Source: Pasteurellaceae bacterium LFhippo2 (GTDB lineage: Bacteria; Pseudomonadota; Gammaproteobacteria; Enterobacterales; Pasteurellaceae). From it: a stretch of DNA of 64,000 nt. The notes beneath the pieces were generated by a model that saw only the letters and a program-made list of their open reading frames with translations, had not been told where the DNA came from and made no database searches. Where the stretch lies: NCBI GenBank assembly GCA_029852775.1, contig LEKJ01000028.1, positions 124,001 through 188,000 on the forward strand, read 5' to 3'. Positions 54,786 through 64,000 of the stretch are shown in pieces (the stretch's first letter is position 1; each line of letters opens with the position of its first letter). The position numbers and the translations under genes are program-made.

Positions 54786-55424
54786 ATGCCTTTAAAATTT
54801 ACTATTTGCTTTCAACATACCGATTTTATTGTCATCAATAAACCTGTTGGAATCAGCGTGCATAAAGACGATCAAGCGGTTGGTTTAACGGAATTAGTTG
54901 CAAAACAGCTTGGTGTTGAGCAAGTGTGGTTGGTTCATCGTTTGGATAAGGTTACTTCTGGCTTATTGATTCTGGCTTTGAATAAACAAGCGGCCGCAAA
55001 TTTCTATCAGCTTTTTGAACAGCATAAGATTCAAAAAACTTATTGGGCTCTGTCTGATCAAAAGCCGAAAAAGAAACAGGGTAGAATTGTGGGGGATATG
55101 GAAAAATCCCGTAATAGTGCTTGGAAATTATGTCATAGTAAAAATAATCCGGCGGTAACCCAGTTTATTTCTCACTCTATTGAGCCGAATTTACGCCATT
55201 TTATTTTGCAACCCAAAACAGGTAAAACTCATCAGCTAAGAGTTGCGATGAAAAGTTTAGGGAGTCCAATTCTTGGTGATGATCTTTATAGTGGAACTCA
55301 AGCAGATAGAGTTTATTTACACGCCTATCAGCTTGAGTTTATCTATAATGATGAGCAATTTATTATCCAAAGTGAGCCTACAACCGGTCAGTTTTGGGCA
55401 AAAATTTGCAAAAGTGTTCCTTAA
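54786..55424 (+). CDS. RluA-family pseudouridine synthase (TIGR01621 type)
   Basis: A 212-residue RNA-modifying enzyme that isomerises uridine to pseudouridine; the RNA target is not known. The catalytic Asp54 is in VHRLDKVTSGLL, preceded by INKPVGISVHKD; GKTHQLRVAMKSLGSPILGD closes the active site. It lacks an S4 domain. Its stop overlaps the convergent dinI stop by 4 bases. Confidence 0.87.
   Translation: MPLKFTICFQHTDFIVINKPVGISVHKDDQAVGLTELVAKQLGVEQVWLVHRLDKVTSGLLILALNKQAAANFYQLFEQHKIQKTYWALSDQKPKKKQGRIVGDMEKSRNSAWKLCHSKNNPAVTQFISHSIEPNLRHFILQPKTGKTHQLRVAMKSLGSPILGDDLYSGTQADRVYLHAYQLEFIYNDEQFIIQSEPTTGQFWAKICKSVP
55380..55413 (+). repeat. Uptake-signal-like sequence, CAACCGGT version
   Basis: ACAACCGGTCAGTTTTGG, then AAAAATTTGCAAAA; at the 3' end of the pseudouridine synthase gene. 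Confidence 0.6.
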
Positions 55425-55681
55425 TAATACTGCTCTTGCAATTCTTCGAAGGCAGATCCTTCATCAAATAAATTCTCTAAAAACTCACCTACATCTTTTT
55501 TGCCGTCTTTGCCAAGTCCAAAGACGGTTAAATCACTATTCGACGGGGATTTTCTCGCTCGTACAATCGCATTTGGAAACGCTTTTGCGGTACGAATTTC
55601 TACGATTTCTAACATTCGTTCAAATTTGCTTTGATCTAATCCTTGTGGTTTAGCTAAGCGAATATCAATAGTTGCTGACAT
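55421..55681 (-). CDS. dinI: DinI-like DNA-damage-inducible protein
   Basis: An 86-residue acidic protein of the DinI family, which modulates RecA filaments and the SOS response. The core runs from MSATIDIRLAKP through AFPNAIVRARKSPSNSDLTVFG to the helical acidic C terminus VGEFLENLFDEG. A consensus promoter overlapped by a LexA box supports SOS control. Relatives are found on both chromosomes and prophages. Confidence 0.87.
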   Translation of the reverse strand: MSATIDIRLAKPQGLDQSKFERMLEIVEIRTAKAFPNAIVRARKSPSNSDLTVFGLGKDGKKDVGEFLENLFDEGSAFEELQEQYY

Positions 55682-55728
55682 AGTGTTTCTCCTTTACTGT
55701 TTTTATAGCTATTATTGAAATTAAAAAC

Positions 55729-55766
55729 AGTATATACAAGAGAGGTAAGACTGTCAATAGATACAG
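55729..55766 (-). promoter_or_regulatory. dinI promoter with LexA box
   Basis: On the minus strand TTGACA (55752-55757), a 17-base spacer, and TATACT (55729-55734). CTGTATCTATTGACAG (55751-55766) fits CTGT-N8-ACAG exactly and contains the -35, so LexA would block polymerase. Confidence 0.9.
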
Positions 55767-55842
55767 TGTTTTGTGTTAGATCAAATTTCAAAAAAGAAAA
55801 TAAATAAAATATAAAAAAATATTATCGAATAAATCACTATTT

Positions 55843-55884
55843 TTGATTTTCATCAAAAACATTTTGTTTACTTATTTCTACAAT
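55843..55884 (+). promoter_or_regulatory. ompW promoter with FNR box
   Basis: TTGATTTTCATCAA (55843-55856) is a perfect FNR site. TACAAT (55879-55884) is the likely -10, placing the start near 55891 and the box centre about 41.5 bases upstream, the geometry of class II activation. Confidence 0.85.
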
Positions 55885-55895
55885 ATTCACCGTTC

Positions 55896-55913
55896 AGTAA
55901 CAATATTGTTACT
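55896..55913. promoter_or_regulatory. 18-bp perfect palindrome in the ompW leader
   Basis: AGTAACAATATTGTTACT lies a few bases downstream of the predicted transcription start. Possible operator for an unidentified regulator. Confidence 0.5.
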
Positions 55914-55950
55914 ATTTTAAATATAATATAAATAATCAAAGGAGTTCAGT

Positions 55951-56616
55951 ATGAAAAAAACAGCATTAGCAGTTTTATTAGGTGGCGCATTATTCGCTGG
56001 TTCTGCAATGGCTCACGAAGCTGGTAGCTTTATTGGTCGTGTAGGTGGAGTGTTTGTTGAAGCAAATTCAAGCTCAAAAGTTGCAAAAGGATTAGATGTT
56101 GGATTAGAAGCGAACAATAACGCACAATTAGGTTTAACATTAACTTATATGTTAACTGATAATGTTGGTGTGGAATTATTAGGCGCAACACCATTCTCTC
56201 ACAAAGTGAAAGCGACTTTAGGCGGTGAAACAGAGTTAGGTAACATTGCTAAAGTAAAACACTTACCACCTAGCTTATATGCTCAATACTACTTCTTAGA
56301 TAAAAATGCAGGTTCACGTCCTTACGTTGGTGTAGGTTTAAACTATACTCGTTTCTTTAGTGGTAAATTAACAAATACAGGTAAAGATATCGGTTTAAGC
56401 AACTTACGTATTAAGAAACACTCATTTGGTCCAGTTGTAAATGCGGGTATCGATATCAAATTAACAGACAAATTATCATTGAATACTGCATTATGGTACA
56501 CAAAAATCAAGACAAGTGCGAAATTTGATCTTGCAGCAGCTGGTGCGTATGATAATGAAGTGAAAATCAAATTAGATCCAGTTGTTGTATTTGCTGGTTT
56601 ATCATATCGTTTCTAA
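55951..56616 (+). CDS. ompW: OmpW-family outer membrane protein
   Basis: A 221-residue beta-barrel protein with a small hydrophobic channel. Signal peptide 1-21 (GSAMA), eight amphipathic strands, and a C-terminal SYRF ending in Phe, the recognition signal for barrel assembly. In enterobacteria OmpW is linked to anaerobic metabolism and stress. Expression is predicted to rise anaerobically through FNR. Strong AAAGGAG ribosome site; terminator follows. Confidence 0.93.
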   Translation: MKKTALAVLLGGALFAGSAMAHEAGSFIGRVGGVFVEANSSSKVAKGLDVGLEANNNAQLGLTLTYMLTDNVGVELLGATPFSHKVKATLGGETELGNIAKVKHLPPSLYAQYYFLDKNAGSRPYVGVGLNYTRFFSGKLTNTGKDIGLSNLRIKKHSFGPVVNAGIDIKLTDKLSLNTALWYTKIKTSAKFDLAAAGAYDNEVKIKLDPVVVFAGLSYRF

Positions 56617-56635
56617 TTTGCTGAAATGAAAATAG

Positions 56636-56662
56636 AGCGGGTTGAATCCCGCTTTATTTTTT
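56636..56662. terminator. Bidirectional terminator between ompW and fdhD
   Basis: AGCGGG (56636-56641) and CCCGCT (56648-56653), then TTATTTTTT; A-rich on the other side. Confidence 0.85.
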
Positions 56663-57470
56663 AGAGCACTAATCTTTCAATTCCCGAATAAACAGTTGCT
56701 TTTCCCTTACGTGTAAAGGCAAGAAGCGTGAAATTATTTTCCTTCGCAATTCTTACCGCCATTTCCGTTGTGGCTGAAATCGCACATAACATTTCAATAC
56801 CACAAGCCAATGACTTTTGTACCATTTCAAAACTCGCGCGACTAGTTACAAATACAAAACCAAGCGGTTTATCTGCCTTTGCGTGCCAGCCAAGTAATTT
56901 ATCTAAAGCAACGTGTCTGCCAACATCTTCTCTAATAGCGAGTAGTTTTCCTTCAGGAGAAAAAAATGCGGCAGCGTGGCTTGCGCCAGTTTGTTTTGAT
57001 AATAATTGGTGTTTTTCTAATTGTGCTAAACATTCATCTAACATCAGTGGACTTATATTTTGCAAGCGGTCTGATTTTTGAAAAATATTGCAACTCTGTT
57101 GAACTTGCTCTAATTGTTCAACACCACAAATGCCACAACCTGTTCTGCCAGCCATTGAGCGACGCTTATCTTTAAGCGCAACAAATTGGCGAGTTGATAT
57201 TTCCATCTGAATTTCAATGCCATTGCAATTTTCTACAATATCTAATCCATATAACTCTTTTTTATCTGTTAAAATACCTTCTGCAAGAGAGAATCCTAAT
57301 GCAAAGTCTTCTAGATCTTGTGAGGTACACATCATAACAGTGTGAGAAATATCGTTATAAACGAGAGCTACCGCTGTTTCACTGATTAAATTATCTTCAA
57401 TTTCGTTGTTTAGAATAGAATCATTCTCAACAATAAGATGGTTTGCATTAAATTTTGTGATCGAGTTCAA
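56661..57470 (-). CDS. fdhD: FdhD, sulfur carrier for formate dehydrogenase
   Basis: Receives sulfur from IscS and passes it to the bis-MGD molybdenum cofactor of formate dehydrogenase; without it the enzyme is inactive. It has 269 residues (E. coli 277). The reactive pair is Cys112/Cys115 in TGCGICGVEQ; DVGRHVALDKLLG contributes to cofactor binding. Divergent from fdxG with a shared 269-base control region. Confidence 0.95.
   Translation of the reverse strand: MNSITKFNANHLIVENDSILNNEIEDNLISETAVALVYNDISHTVMMCTSQDLEDFALGFSLAEGILTDKKELYGLDIVENCNGIEIQMEISTRQFVALKDKRRSMAGRTGCGICGVEQLEQVQQSCNIFQKSDRLQNISPLMLDECLAQLEKHQLLSKQTGASHAAAFFSPEGKLLAIREDVGRHVALDKLLGWHAKADKPLGFVFVTSRASFEMVQKSLACGIEMLCAISATTEMAVRIAKENNFTLLAFTRKGKATVYSGIERLVL
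57062..57092 (+). repeat. Uptake-signal-like sequence, CAAGCGGT version
   Basis: GCAAGCGGTCTGATTTTTG, then AAAATATTGCAA; inside fdhD. Confidence 0.5.
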
Positions 57471-57624
57471 ATTATTTCTCTCTTTTAGGGTAAAAAGTGG
57501 TTTATTTTGTTAAAAAAATGTATCATTAGCACGCTTTTTTTCATAGCAAATTTTACGTGATTTTCTCTTTAGTTGAAAACAGATTTGATGTGTTTTTAGC
57601 TAAGGGGAAAATATTCAGAATAGC

Positions 57625-57696
57625 GGACACGTGCAACGTGTCCCTAGATATGAAACATTCGGTAAATGAATGTGGGGACACGGAATTTCGTGTCCG
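57625..57696. repeat. Two GTAG-family palindromes in the fdhD-fdxG gap
   Basis: GGACACGTGCAACGTGTCCCTAG (positions 57625-57647; foot CTAG, inverted) and a second GGACACG/CGTGTCC unit (57672-57696). They lie between the divergent genes and leave room for promoters at both ends; I see no full FNR site in this gap. Confidence 0.55.
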
Positions 57697-57739
57697 AATT
57701 TTATCGGTAATATCATCTAAAGATGGTTTGGAGTGATTT

Positions 57740-60700
57740 ATGCAGGTCAATAGACGTAAGTTCTTTAAGATCTGTGCAGGTTCAATGGCAGGGACTTCTG
57801 CTGCAATGTTAGGCTTTGCGCCAGCAACCGCATTAGCAGCACCGCGCGAATATAAATTATTGCGTGCGAAGGAAACTCGCCAAACTTGTACTTACTGCGC
57901 TGTAGGTTGTGGGATGTTGATGTACAGCCTTGGCGGTGAAGCAATGAATAGCAAAGGCAAGCTATTCCATATCGAGGGGGATCCAGATCACCCAGTAAGT
58001 CGCGGTGCACTTTGTCCAAAAGGTGCGGGCGCATTAGATTATGTGAATAGTGATCGCCGTGTGCAATACCCAGAAGTTCGTGAAGCTGGCTCAAAAGAAT
58101 GGAAACGTATTTCGTGGCACGAAGCCATTGAACGTATTGCAAAACATATGAAAAAAGACCGTGATGAGAACTTTGTTACTCATAACGAAGCAGGTGTTGA
58201 AGTAAACCGTTGGATGACAGCTGGTTTCTTAGCAGGTTCTGCGTGTAGTAATGAAACAGGTATTATCACTCAGAAGTTTGTGCGTTCACTCGGTATGATC
58301 TATACCGACAACCAAGCGAGTATCTGACACGGACCAACGGTAGCAAGTCTTGCTCCATCATTTGGTCGCGGTGCGATGACCAACCACTGGGTTGATATTA
58401 AAAATGCAGATTTAGTAATCGTTATGGGCGGTAACGCAGCAGAGGCACACCCTGTTGGTTTCCGTTGGGCGATTGAAGCGAAAAAACAGAACGGTGCGAA
58501 GTTATTAGTGGTTGACCCACGTTTTAACCGTACTGCAGCTGTTGCGGATCACTATATGCCGATTCGTCCAGGTACAGACATTGCGTTCTTATCTGGTGTT
58601 ATTCGCTATTTATTAGAAAATGACAAAATTCAACACGAATACGTTAAACACTATACCAACGCAAGTTTCTTGGTAAACCCAGACTTCAAATTTGAAGATG
58701 GTTTATTTAGTGGTTATGACCCTGAAAAACGTCAATATGATCGTTCGACTTGGAGCTATCAATTAGACGAAGCAGGTCAGCCAAAACGTGATATGACGTT
58801 CCAAGATCCACGTTGTGTGATCAATATGTTGAAAGACCACGTTTCTCGCTATACGCCAGAAATGGTTGAATGTATTACGGGTACACCACAAAAAGATTTC
58901 CACCTTTTCTGCGAAGAGATTGCTAAAACAGCAGCGCCAGAAAAAGCGGCAACTTTCCTATATGCGTTAGGCTGGACACAGCACACAGTTGGCTCACAAA
59001 ATATTCGTACAATGGCAATTATTCAGTTGCTATTAGGTAACATTGGTGTTGCTGGCGGTGGTGTAAACGCATTGCGTGGTCACTCAAACGTACAAGGTAT
59101 TACGGACTTAGGTTTATTCCCACATATGTTGCCGGGTTATATCGGTTTACCAACAGAAGCGGATACTTCTTTGGAAGCATTCCTTACTCGTGTAACACCG
59201 AAAACAATGGTAGAAGGCCAAGTTAACTATCAACAAAATACGCCGAAATTTATGGTGAGTATGCTTAAGTCGTTCTACGGCGATAATGCAACAGCAGAAA
59301 ATCAATTTGGTTTCAACTACTTACCGAAATTACCAAAAGGCGGTATGGATCAGTTACGCTATATTGACCAAATGTACAATGGCGGCGTGAATGGTTTCTT
59401 CTGTCAAGGTATGAACCCGATTGCGTCTTATCCAGATTCGCAAAAGGTAATTAAGGCGTTAAGTAAATTAAAATACCTAGTTATTTTCGACCCGCTTATT
59501 ACAGATACTTCAGAGTTCTGGATGAATCACGGTGAATTTAACGATGTTAAATCTGAAGACATTCAAACGGAAGTATTCCGTTTACCAACAACTTGCTTCG
59601 CAGAAGAAGATGGTTCGGTAGCAAACTCAGGTCGTTGGTTACAATGGCACTGGAAAGCTTCTGAGCCACCAGGTGAAGCAAAACCAGATATTGATATTTT
59701 ATCTGAATTACGAGCTGAGCTAATTCATCTTTATGAACAAGAGAAAGGTGCTCCGACAGATGCTCTAGTCGCGATGAGTTGGAACTACTTAAATCCGCTT
59801 GAACCAAAATCGGAAGAGATCGCAAAAGAGAACAATGGTTATGCATTAGAAGATCTAAAAGATGCTGATGGCAATATCATTGCGAAGAAAGGCGAGTTAC
59901 TTTCAAGTTTTGCTCAAATGCGTGATGATGGCACAACTTCAGGTGCGTGTTGGATCTACACAGGTCAATGGACGCAAAAAGGTAACCAAATGGCGAACCG
60001 TGATAACTCAGACCCGTCAGGTCTAGGTAACACATTAGGTTGGGCATTTGCGTGGCCGATGAACCGCCGTATCGTTTATAACCGCGCATCAGCGGATTTA
60101 TCAGGTAAACCTTGGAATCCTAAACGTCAGCTTGTGAAATGGAATGGTAAAAACTGGAACTATGTGGATGTTGCCGACTTCGGTACTGCTCCACCAGATA
60201 GCAAAGCGTTACCATTTATTATGCAACCTGAAGGCGTGAGTTGCTTATTCGTACGTGAGCGTATGGTTGATGGTCCATTCCCAGAGCATTATGAGCCAGC
60301 GGAAACGCCAATTGGTACAAACCCATTACATCCAAATGTGGTTTCAAGCCCTGTGGCACCAATTGCACCAGTATTAGGTACATCAGATGAGTTCCCGTAT
60401 GTGGGTACAACGTATCGTTTAACTGAGCATTTCCACTATTGGACGAAGAACTCACTACTCAACGTAATCGCTCAACCAGAGCAGTTTGTTGAAATTAGTG
60501 AACAACTTGCGGCTGAAAAAGGCATTAAACACGGTGACTACGTTAAAGTAAGCTCAAAACGTGGCTTTATTAAGGCTGTTGCAGTCGTAACTAAACGTAT
60601 TCGTCCGTTAGTTTCTGACGGCAAAACGATTCATACAATTGGTATTCCAATTCACTGGGGCTTTGCAGCAACCACTAAAGCGAAAAAAGGTTATTTTGCG

Positions 60701-60790
60701 AATAATTTAACCGTTCGCACAGGTGATGCAAATACCAAAACACCTGAATCGAAATGTATGTTATTAAACATTGAGAAAGTAGGAGCGTAA
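57740..60790 (+). CDS. fdxG: FdxG, selenocysteine formate dehydrogenase-N/O catalytic subunit
   Basis: Oxidises formate in the periplasm with a bis-MGD molybdenum centre and passes electrons to FdxH, FdxI and quinone. It has 1016 residues, like E. coli FdnG (1015), if the TGA at 58325-58327 is read as selenocysteine at residue 196, the same position as in E. coli. Tat signal NRRKFFK (4-10), 4Fe-4S cysteines in CTYCAVGC (near 50-57). The SECIS hairpin directly after the TGA and continuous homology on both sides show that this is not a broken gene. First gene of fdxG-fdxH-fdxI, with fdhE downstream. Confidence 0.97.
58325..58356 (+). promoter_or_regulatory. Selenocysteine UGA codon and bacterial SECIS element
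   Basis: After the TGA and 11 bases comes GG (58339-58340), a bulged T (58341), AGCA (58342-58345), loop AGTCT, TGCT (58351-58354) and CC. The bulged U and the G-U in the loop are the features SelB recognises. Selenocysteine machinery (selA, selB, selC) must be elsewhere in the genome. Confidence 0.93.
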
Positions 60791-60791
60791 T

Positions 60792-61700
60792 ATGAGTTCA
60801 GTTCAATCTCAAAATATTATTAAGGCTTCTGCTACGTCATTCTTAACACCGCCACCACAAGCGCGTGATCATCAAATCGAAGTAGCAAAATTGATTGATG
60901 TAACGACTTGTATCGGCTGTAAAGCGTGTCAAGTTGGCTGCTCTGAATGGAATGACATTCGTGCTGAACCAGAAGCTTGTGTCGGTGTTTACGATAACCC
61001 TGCAGACTTAAATGCAAAAGCCTGGACGGTGATGAAATTCAACGAAGTTGAAGAAAATGATCGTCTAGAGTGGTTGATCCGTAAAGATGGCTGTATGCAT
61101 TGCTCAGAACCTGGTTGTTTAAAATCGTGCCCGTCGCCGGGTGCGATTATCCAGTACGCAAATGGTATTGTGGACTTCCAATCGGATAAATGTATCGGTT
61201 GTGGTTACTGTATCGCAGGTTGTCCATTCAATATTCCACGTATGAACCCAGAAGACAACAAAGTGTATAAATGTACCCTTTGTGTGGATCGCGTCACTGT
61301 AGGTCAAGAACCAGCTTGTGTGAAAACTTGCCCGACAGGTGCAATCCGTTTTGGTAGCAAAGAAGAGATGAAAGAGTATGCGCAAACACGTATTACAGAC
61401 TTAAAATCTCGTGGCTATGAAAATGCTGGTTTATACGATCCAGAAGGTGTGGGCGGTACGCACGTAATGTATGTGTTACACCACGCAGATAAACCAGAAT
61501 TATATTCAGGGTTACCGAAAGATCCGCAAATTGACCCAACAATCACAATTTGGAAAGATGTATTGAAACCAGTTGCGGCAATGGCAATGGGCGGTTTAGC
61601 AGTTGCGGCTGCAGCACACTATATTGCGATTGGGCCAAATGCAGAAGAAGATGTTGAAGATCACCACGACGAAGAACATAAAGGGGGCAAAAATGAGTAA
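60792..61700 (+). CDS. fdxH: FdxH, iron-sulfur subunit of formate dehydrogenase
   Basis: Electron-transfer subunit of 302 residues with four 4Fe-4S clusters: [11 protein letters not shown] (near 37-47), [20 protein letters not shown] and CTLC..CVKTC. A single C-terminal helix ([21 protein letters not shown], near 257-277) anchors it in the inner membrane, facing the periplasm after export with FdxG. Starts 1 base after the fdxG stop and overlaps fdxI by 8 bases. Confidence 0.97.
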   Translation: MSSVQSQNIIKASATSFLTPPPQARDHQIEVAKLIDVTTCIGCKACQVGCSEWNDIRAEPEACVGVYDNPADLNAKAWTVMKFNEVEENDRLEWLIRKDGCMHCSEPGCLKSCPSPGAIIQYANGIVDFQSDKCIGCGYCIAGCPFNIPRMNPEDNKVYKCTLCVDRVTVGQEPACVKTCPTGAIRFGSKEEMKEYAQTRITDLKSRGYENAGLYDPEGVGGTHVMYVLHHADKPELYSGLPKDPQIDPTITIWKDVLKPVAAMAMGGLAVAAAAHYIAIGPNAEEDVEDHHDEEHKGGKNE

Positions 61701-62370
61701 GATTGAGATCAGTAACGATCATAAAATTATTCGCCATAAGTTGCCTGCTCGTTTAAGTCACTGGTTATTGGTGCTTTGTTTCTTTACAACGGGCTTATCT
61801 GGTTTGGCGTTTTTCTTCCCTGATTTTTCATGGATTCATGAAATTTTAGGGACTCCACAGTTAGCGCGATTTGTACACCCATTCACAGGGCTTGTGATGT
61901 TTATTGCGTTTTTAAATATGGTTCGTATTTACTGGCGTTATAACTTCCCTGAGAAAAGCGATATTCCTTGGGCGTTAAACATCATTGAAGTATTAAAAGG
62001 TAACGAACACGCAGTTTCTGACAATGGTAAATATAACCTTGGTCAAAAAATGTTGTTCTGGACGTTATGCGTTGCAATGTTCACTCTTTTAATTACAGGT
62101 ATTATTATGTGGAGACAATATTTCTCGCATAATTTCTCAATTCCAGTATTACGTATTGCGATTTTACTCCATTCAGCGATGGCATTTATGTTGTTTATGG
62201 GAATCATCGTGCATATGTATATGGCATTCTGGGTGAAAGGTTCAATCCGCGGTATGTTACACGGTTGGGTAACTGTACGTTGGGCGAAAAAACACCACCC
62301 ACGTTGGTACCGTGATGAAGTGTTACCAAAACTTGAAAAAGAGTTAGCGGAGCAGCAAAAAGCGAAATAA
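61693..62370 (+). CDS. fdxI: FdxI, cytochrome b556 subunit of formate dehydrogenase
   Basis: Membrane anchor of 225 residues that passes electrons to menaquinone. Four helices with histidines placed to bind two haem b groups (RLSHWLL near 20, FVHPFTG near 60, LLHSAMAF and IVHMYMAF near 160-180). The ATG overlaps the fdxH stop as ATGAGTAA, so translation is coupled; an earlier in-frame ATG inside fdxH is not used. Confidence 0.95.
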   Translation: MSKIEISNDHKIIRHKLPARLSHWLLVLCFFTTGLSGLAFFFPDFSWIHEILGTPQLARFVHPFTGLVMFIAFLNMVRIYWRYNFPEKSDIPWALNIIEVLKGNEHAVSDNGKYNLGQKMLFWTLCVAMFTLLITGIIMWRQYFSHNFSIPVLRIAILLHSAMAFMLFMGIIVHMYMAFWVKGSIRGMLHGWVTVRWAKKHHPRWYRDEVLPKLEKELAEQQKAK

Positions 62371-62373
62371 AAT

Positions 62374-62397
62374 GTAGGGCAGGTGAAAATCCTGCCC
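62374..62397 (+). repeat. GTAG-family palindrome
   Basis: GTAGGGCAGG and CCTGCCC, 3 bases after the fdxI stop; could stop transcription before fdhE. Confidence 0.6.
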
Positions 62398-62425
62398 TTG
62401 TATTTTATGTTTATCTAAATTATCT

Positions 62426-62473
62426 GTAGGGGCGTGTTGCACACGCCCGCGGGCGTACGCAGTACGCCCCTAC
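62426..62473. repeat. Head-to-head pair of GTAG palindromes
   Basis: GTAGGGGCGTGT..ACACGCCC (62426-62448) and inverted GGGCGTAC..GTACGCCCCTAC (62451-62473), separated by two bases. A textbook BIME-like layout between fdxI and fdhE. Confidence 0.75.
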
Positions 62474-62557
62474 ATTAATAGCAAGTAATAGATTTTTTAG
62501 ATAAATTTAGAATTGTTTTTTGATAGGGAATTTCCCTATAAATTATTAGGAAATCAA

Positions 62558-64000
<1,443 letters not shown>

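Noticed and set aside
55695-55731. Second LexA site at the inverted repeat ACTGTTTTTA/TAAAAACAGT
   Set aside because: The half-sites are 16 bases apart, not 8; the true CTGT-N8-ACAG is at 55751.
57471-57739. FNR site in the fdhD-fdxG gap
   Set aside because: Only a left half (TTTGATGTG) near 57583; the right half does not match.
58325-58375. Premature stop or frameshift in fdxG
   Set aside because: TGA with SECIS at the conserved selenocysteine position; homology runs through.

Overview
The window is chromosomal DNA of a member of the Pasteurellaceae, most likely from the Actinobacillus/Mannheimia side of the family. The evidence is AT-rich DNA, family-typical genes and neighbourhoods (ybfF/seqA, fdhD-fdxGHI-fdhE, cvpA-purF, arfA), and many uptake-signal-like sequences built on ACAAGCGGT, the 'Apl-type' dialect, rather than the Haemophilus AAGTGCGGT. 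There is no rRNA, no intact transposon and no CRISPR array. The DNA is mostly ordinary core genome with a few accessory islands.

Layout. 1-3.8 kb: purH (cut by the window edge), a possible small RNA, ushA and dgkA, all leftward except the RNA. 4.1-9.2 kb: sstT, an orphan FrdA/NadB-type flavoprotein, and the cvpA-purF operon. 9.2-9.9 kb: a HigB-2/HigA-2 toxin-antitoxin pair. 10-14.8 kb: fadI-fadJ, with key thiolase and hydratase active-site residues replaced, then a YdgA-family gene. 14.9-20.2 kb: queA, ybhK, perM, a methyltransferase and ybfF leftward, with arfA rightward. 20.3-30.7 kb: seqA, menE, two tandem MscK-type channel genes, aroC. The second channel gene is bracketed by inverted repeats. 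30.7-41.2 kb: ppc, prmB, smrB, a DMT transporter, arcB and gyrA. 41.4-43.9 kb: accessory island with a small membrane protein, a broken P2-type tail tape-measure gene, an unknown exported protein and a YafO-like toxin, ending at tRNA-Cys and tRNA-Gly. 44-47.8 kb: the efeO-efeB-efeU iron/haem operon. 47.9-55.4 kb: yjgR, a lipoprotein, rhlB, argF, glyA and small genes. 55.4-64 kb: an SOS-controlled dinI, ompW with an FNR site, fdhD, the selenocysteine formate dehydrogenase fdxGHI, fdhE, and the start of gyrB.

Functional links. PurR-like boxes precede purH, cvpA-purF and glyA, a compact purine/one-carbon regulon. ArcB, an FNR-type site at ompW and formate dehydrogenase-N reflect an anaerobic respiratory lifestyle. 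prmB, smrB, arfA and rhlB handle translation and RNA quality control; seqA, gyrA and gyrB handle chromosome replication and topology.

Intergenic DNA holds two repeat families: small palindromes beginning GTAGGG, often in head-to-head pairs (REP/BIME-like), and uptake signals in two versions, CAAGCGGT and CAACCGGT. The observations most worth following are the FadI/FadJ active-site losses, the inverted repeats around the second MscK gene, the RNA candidate whose promoter spacer contains a T12 tract, the phage relic with the YafO-like toxin beside tRNA-Cys, and an inverted repeat covering the ppc ribosome-binding site.
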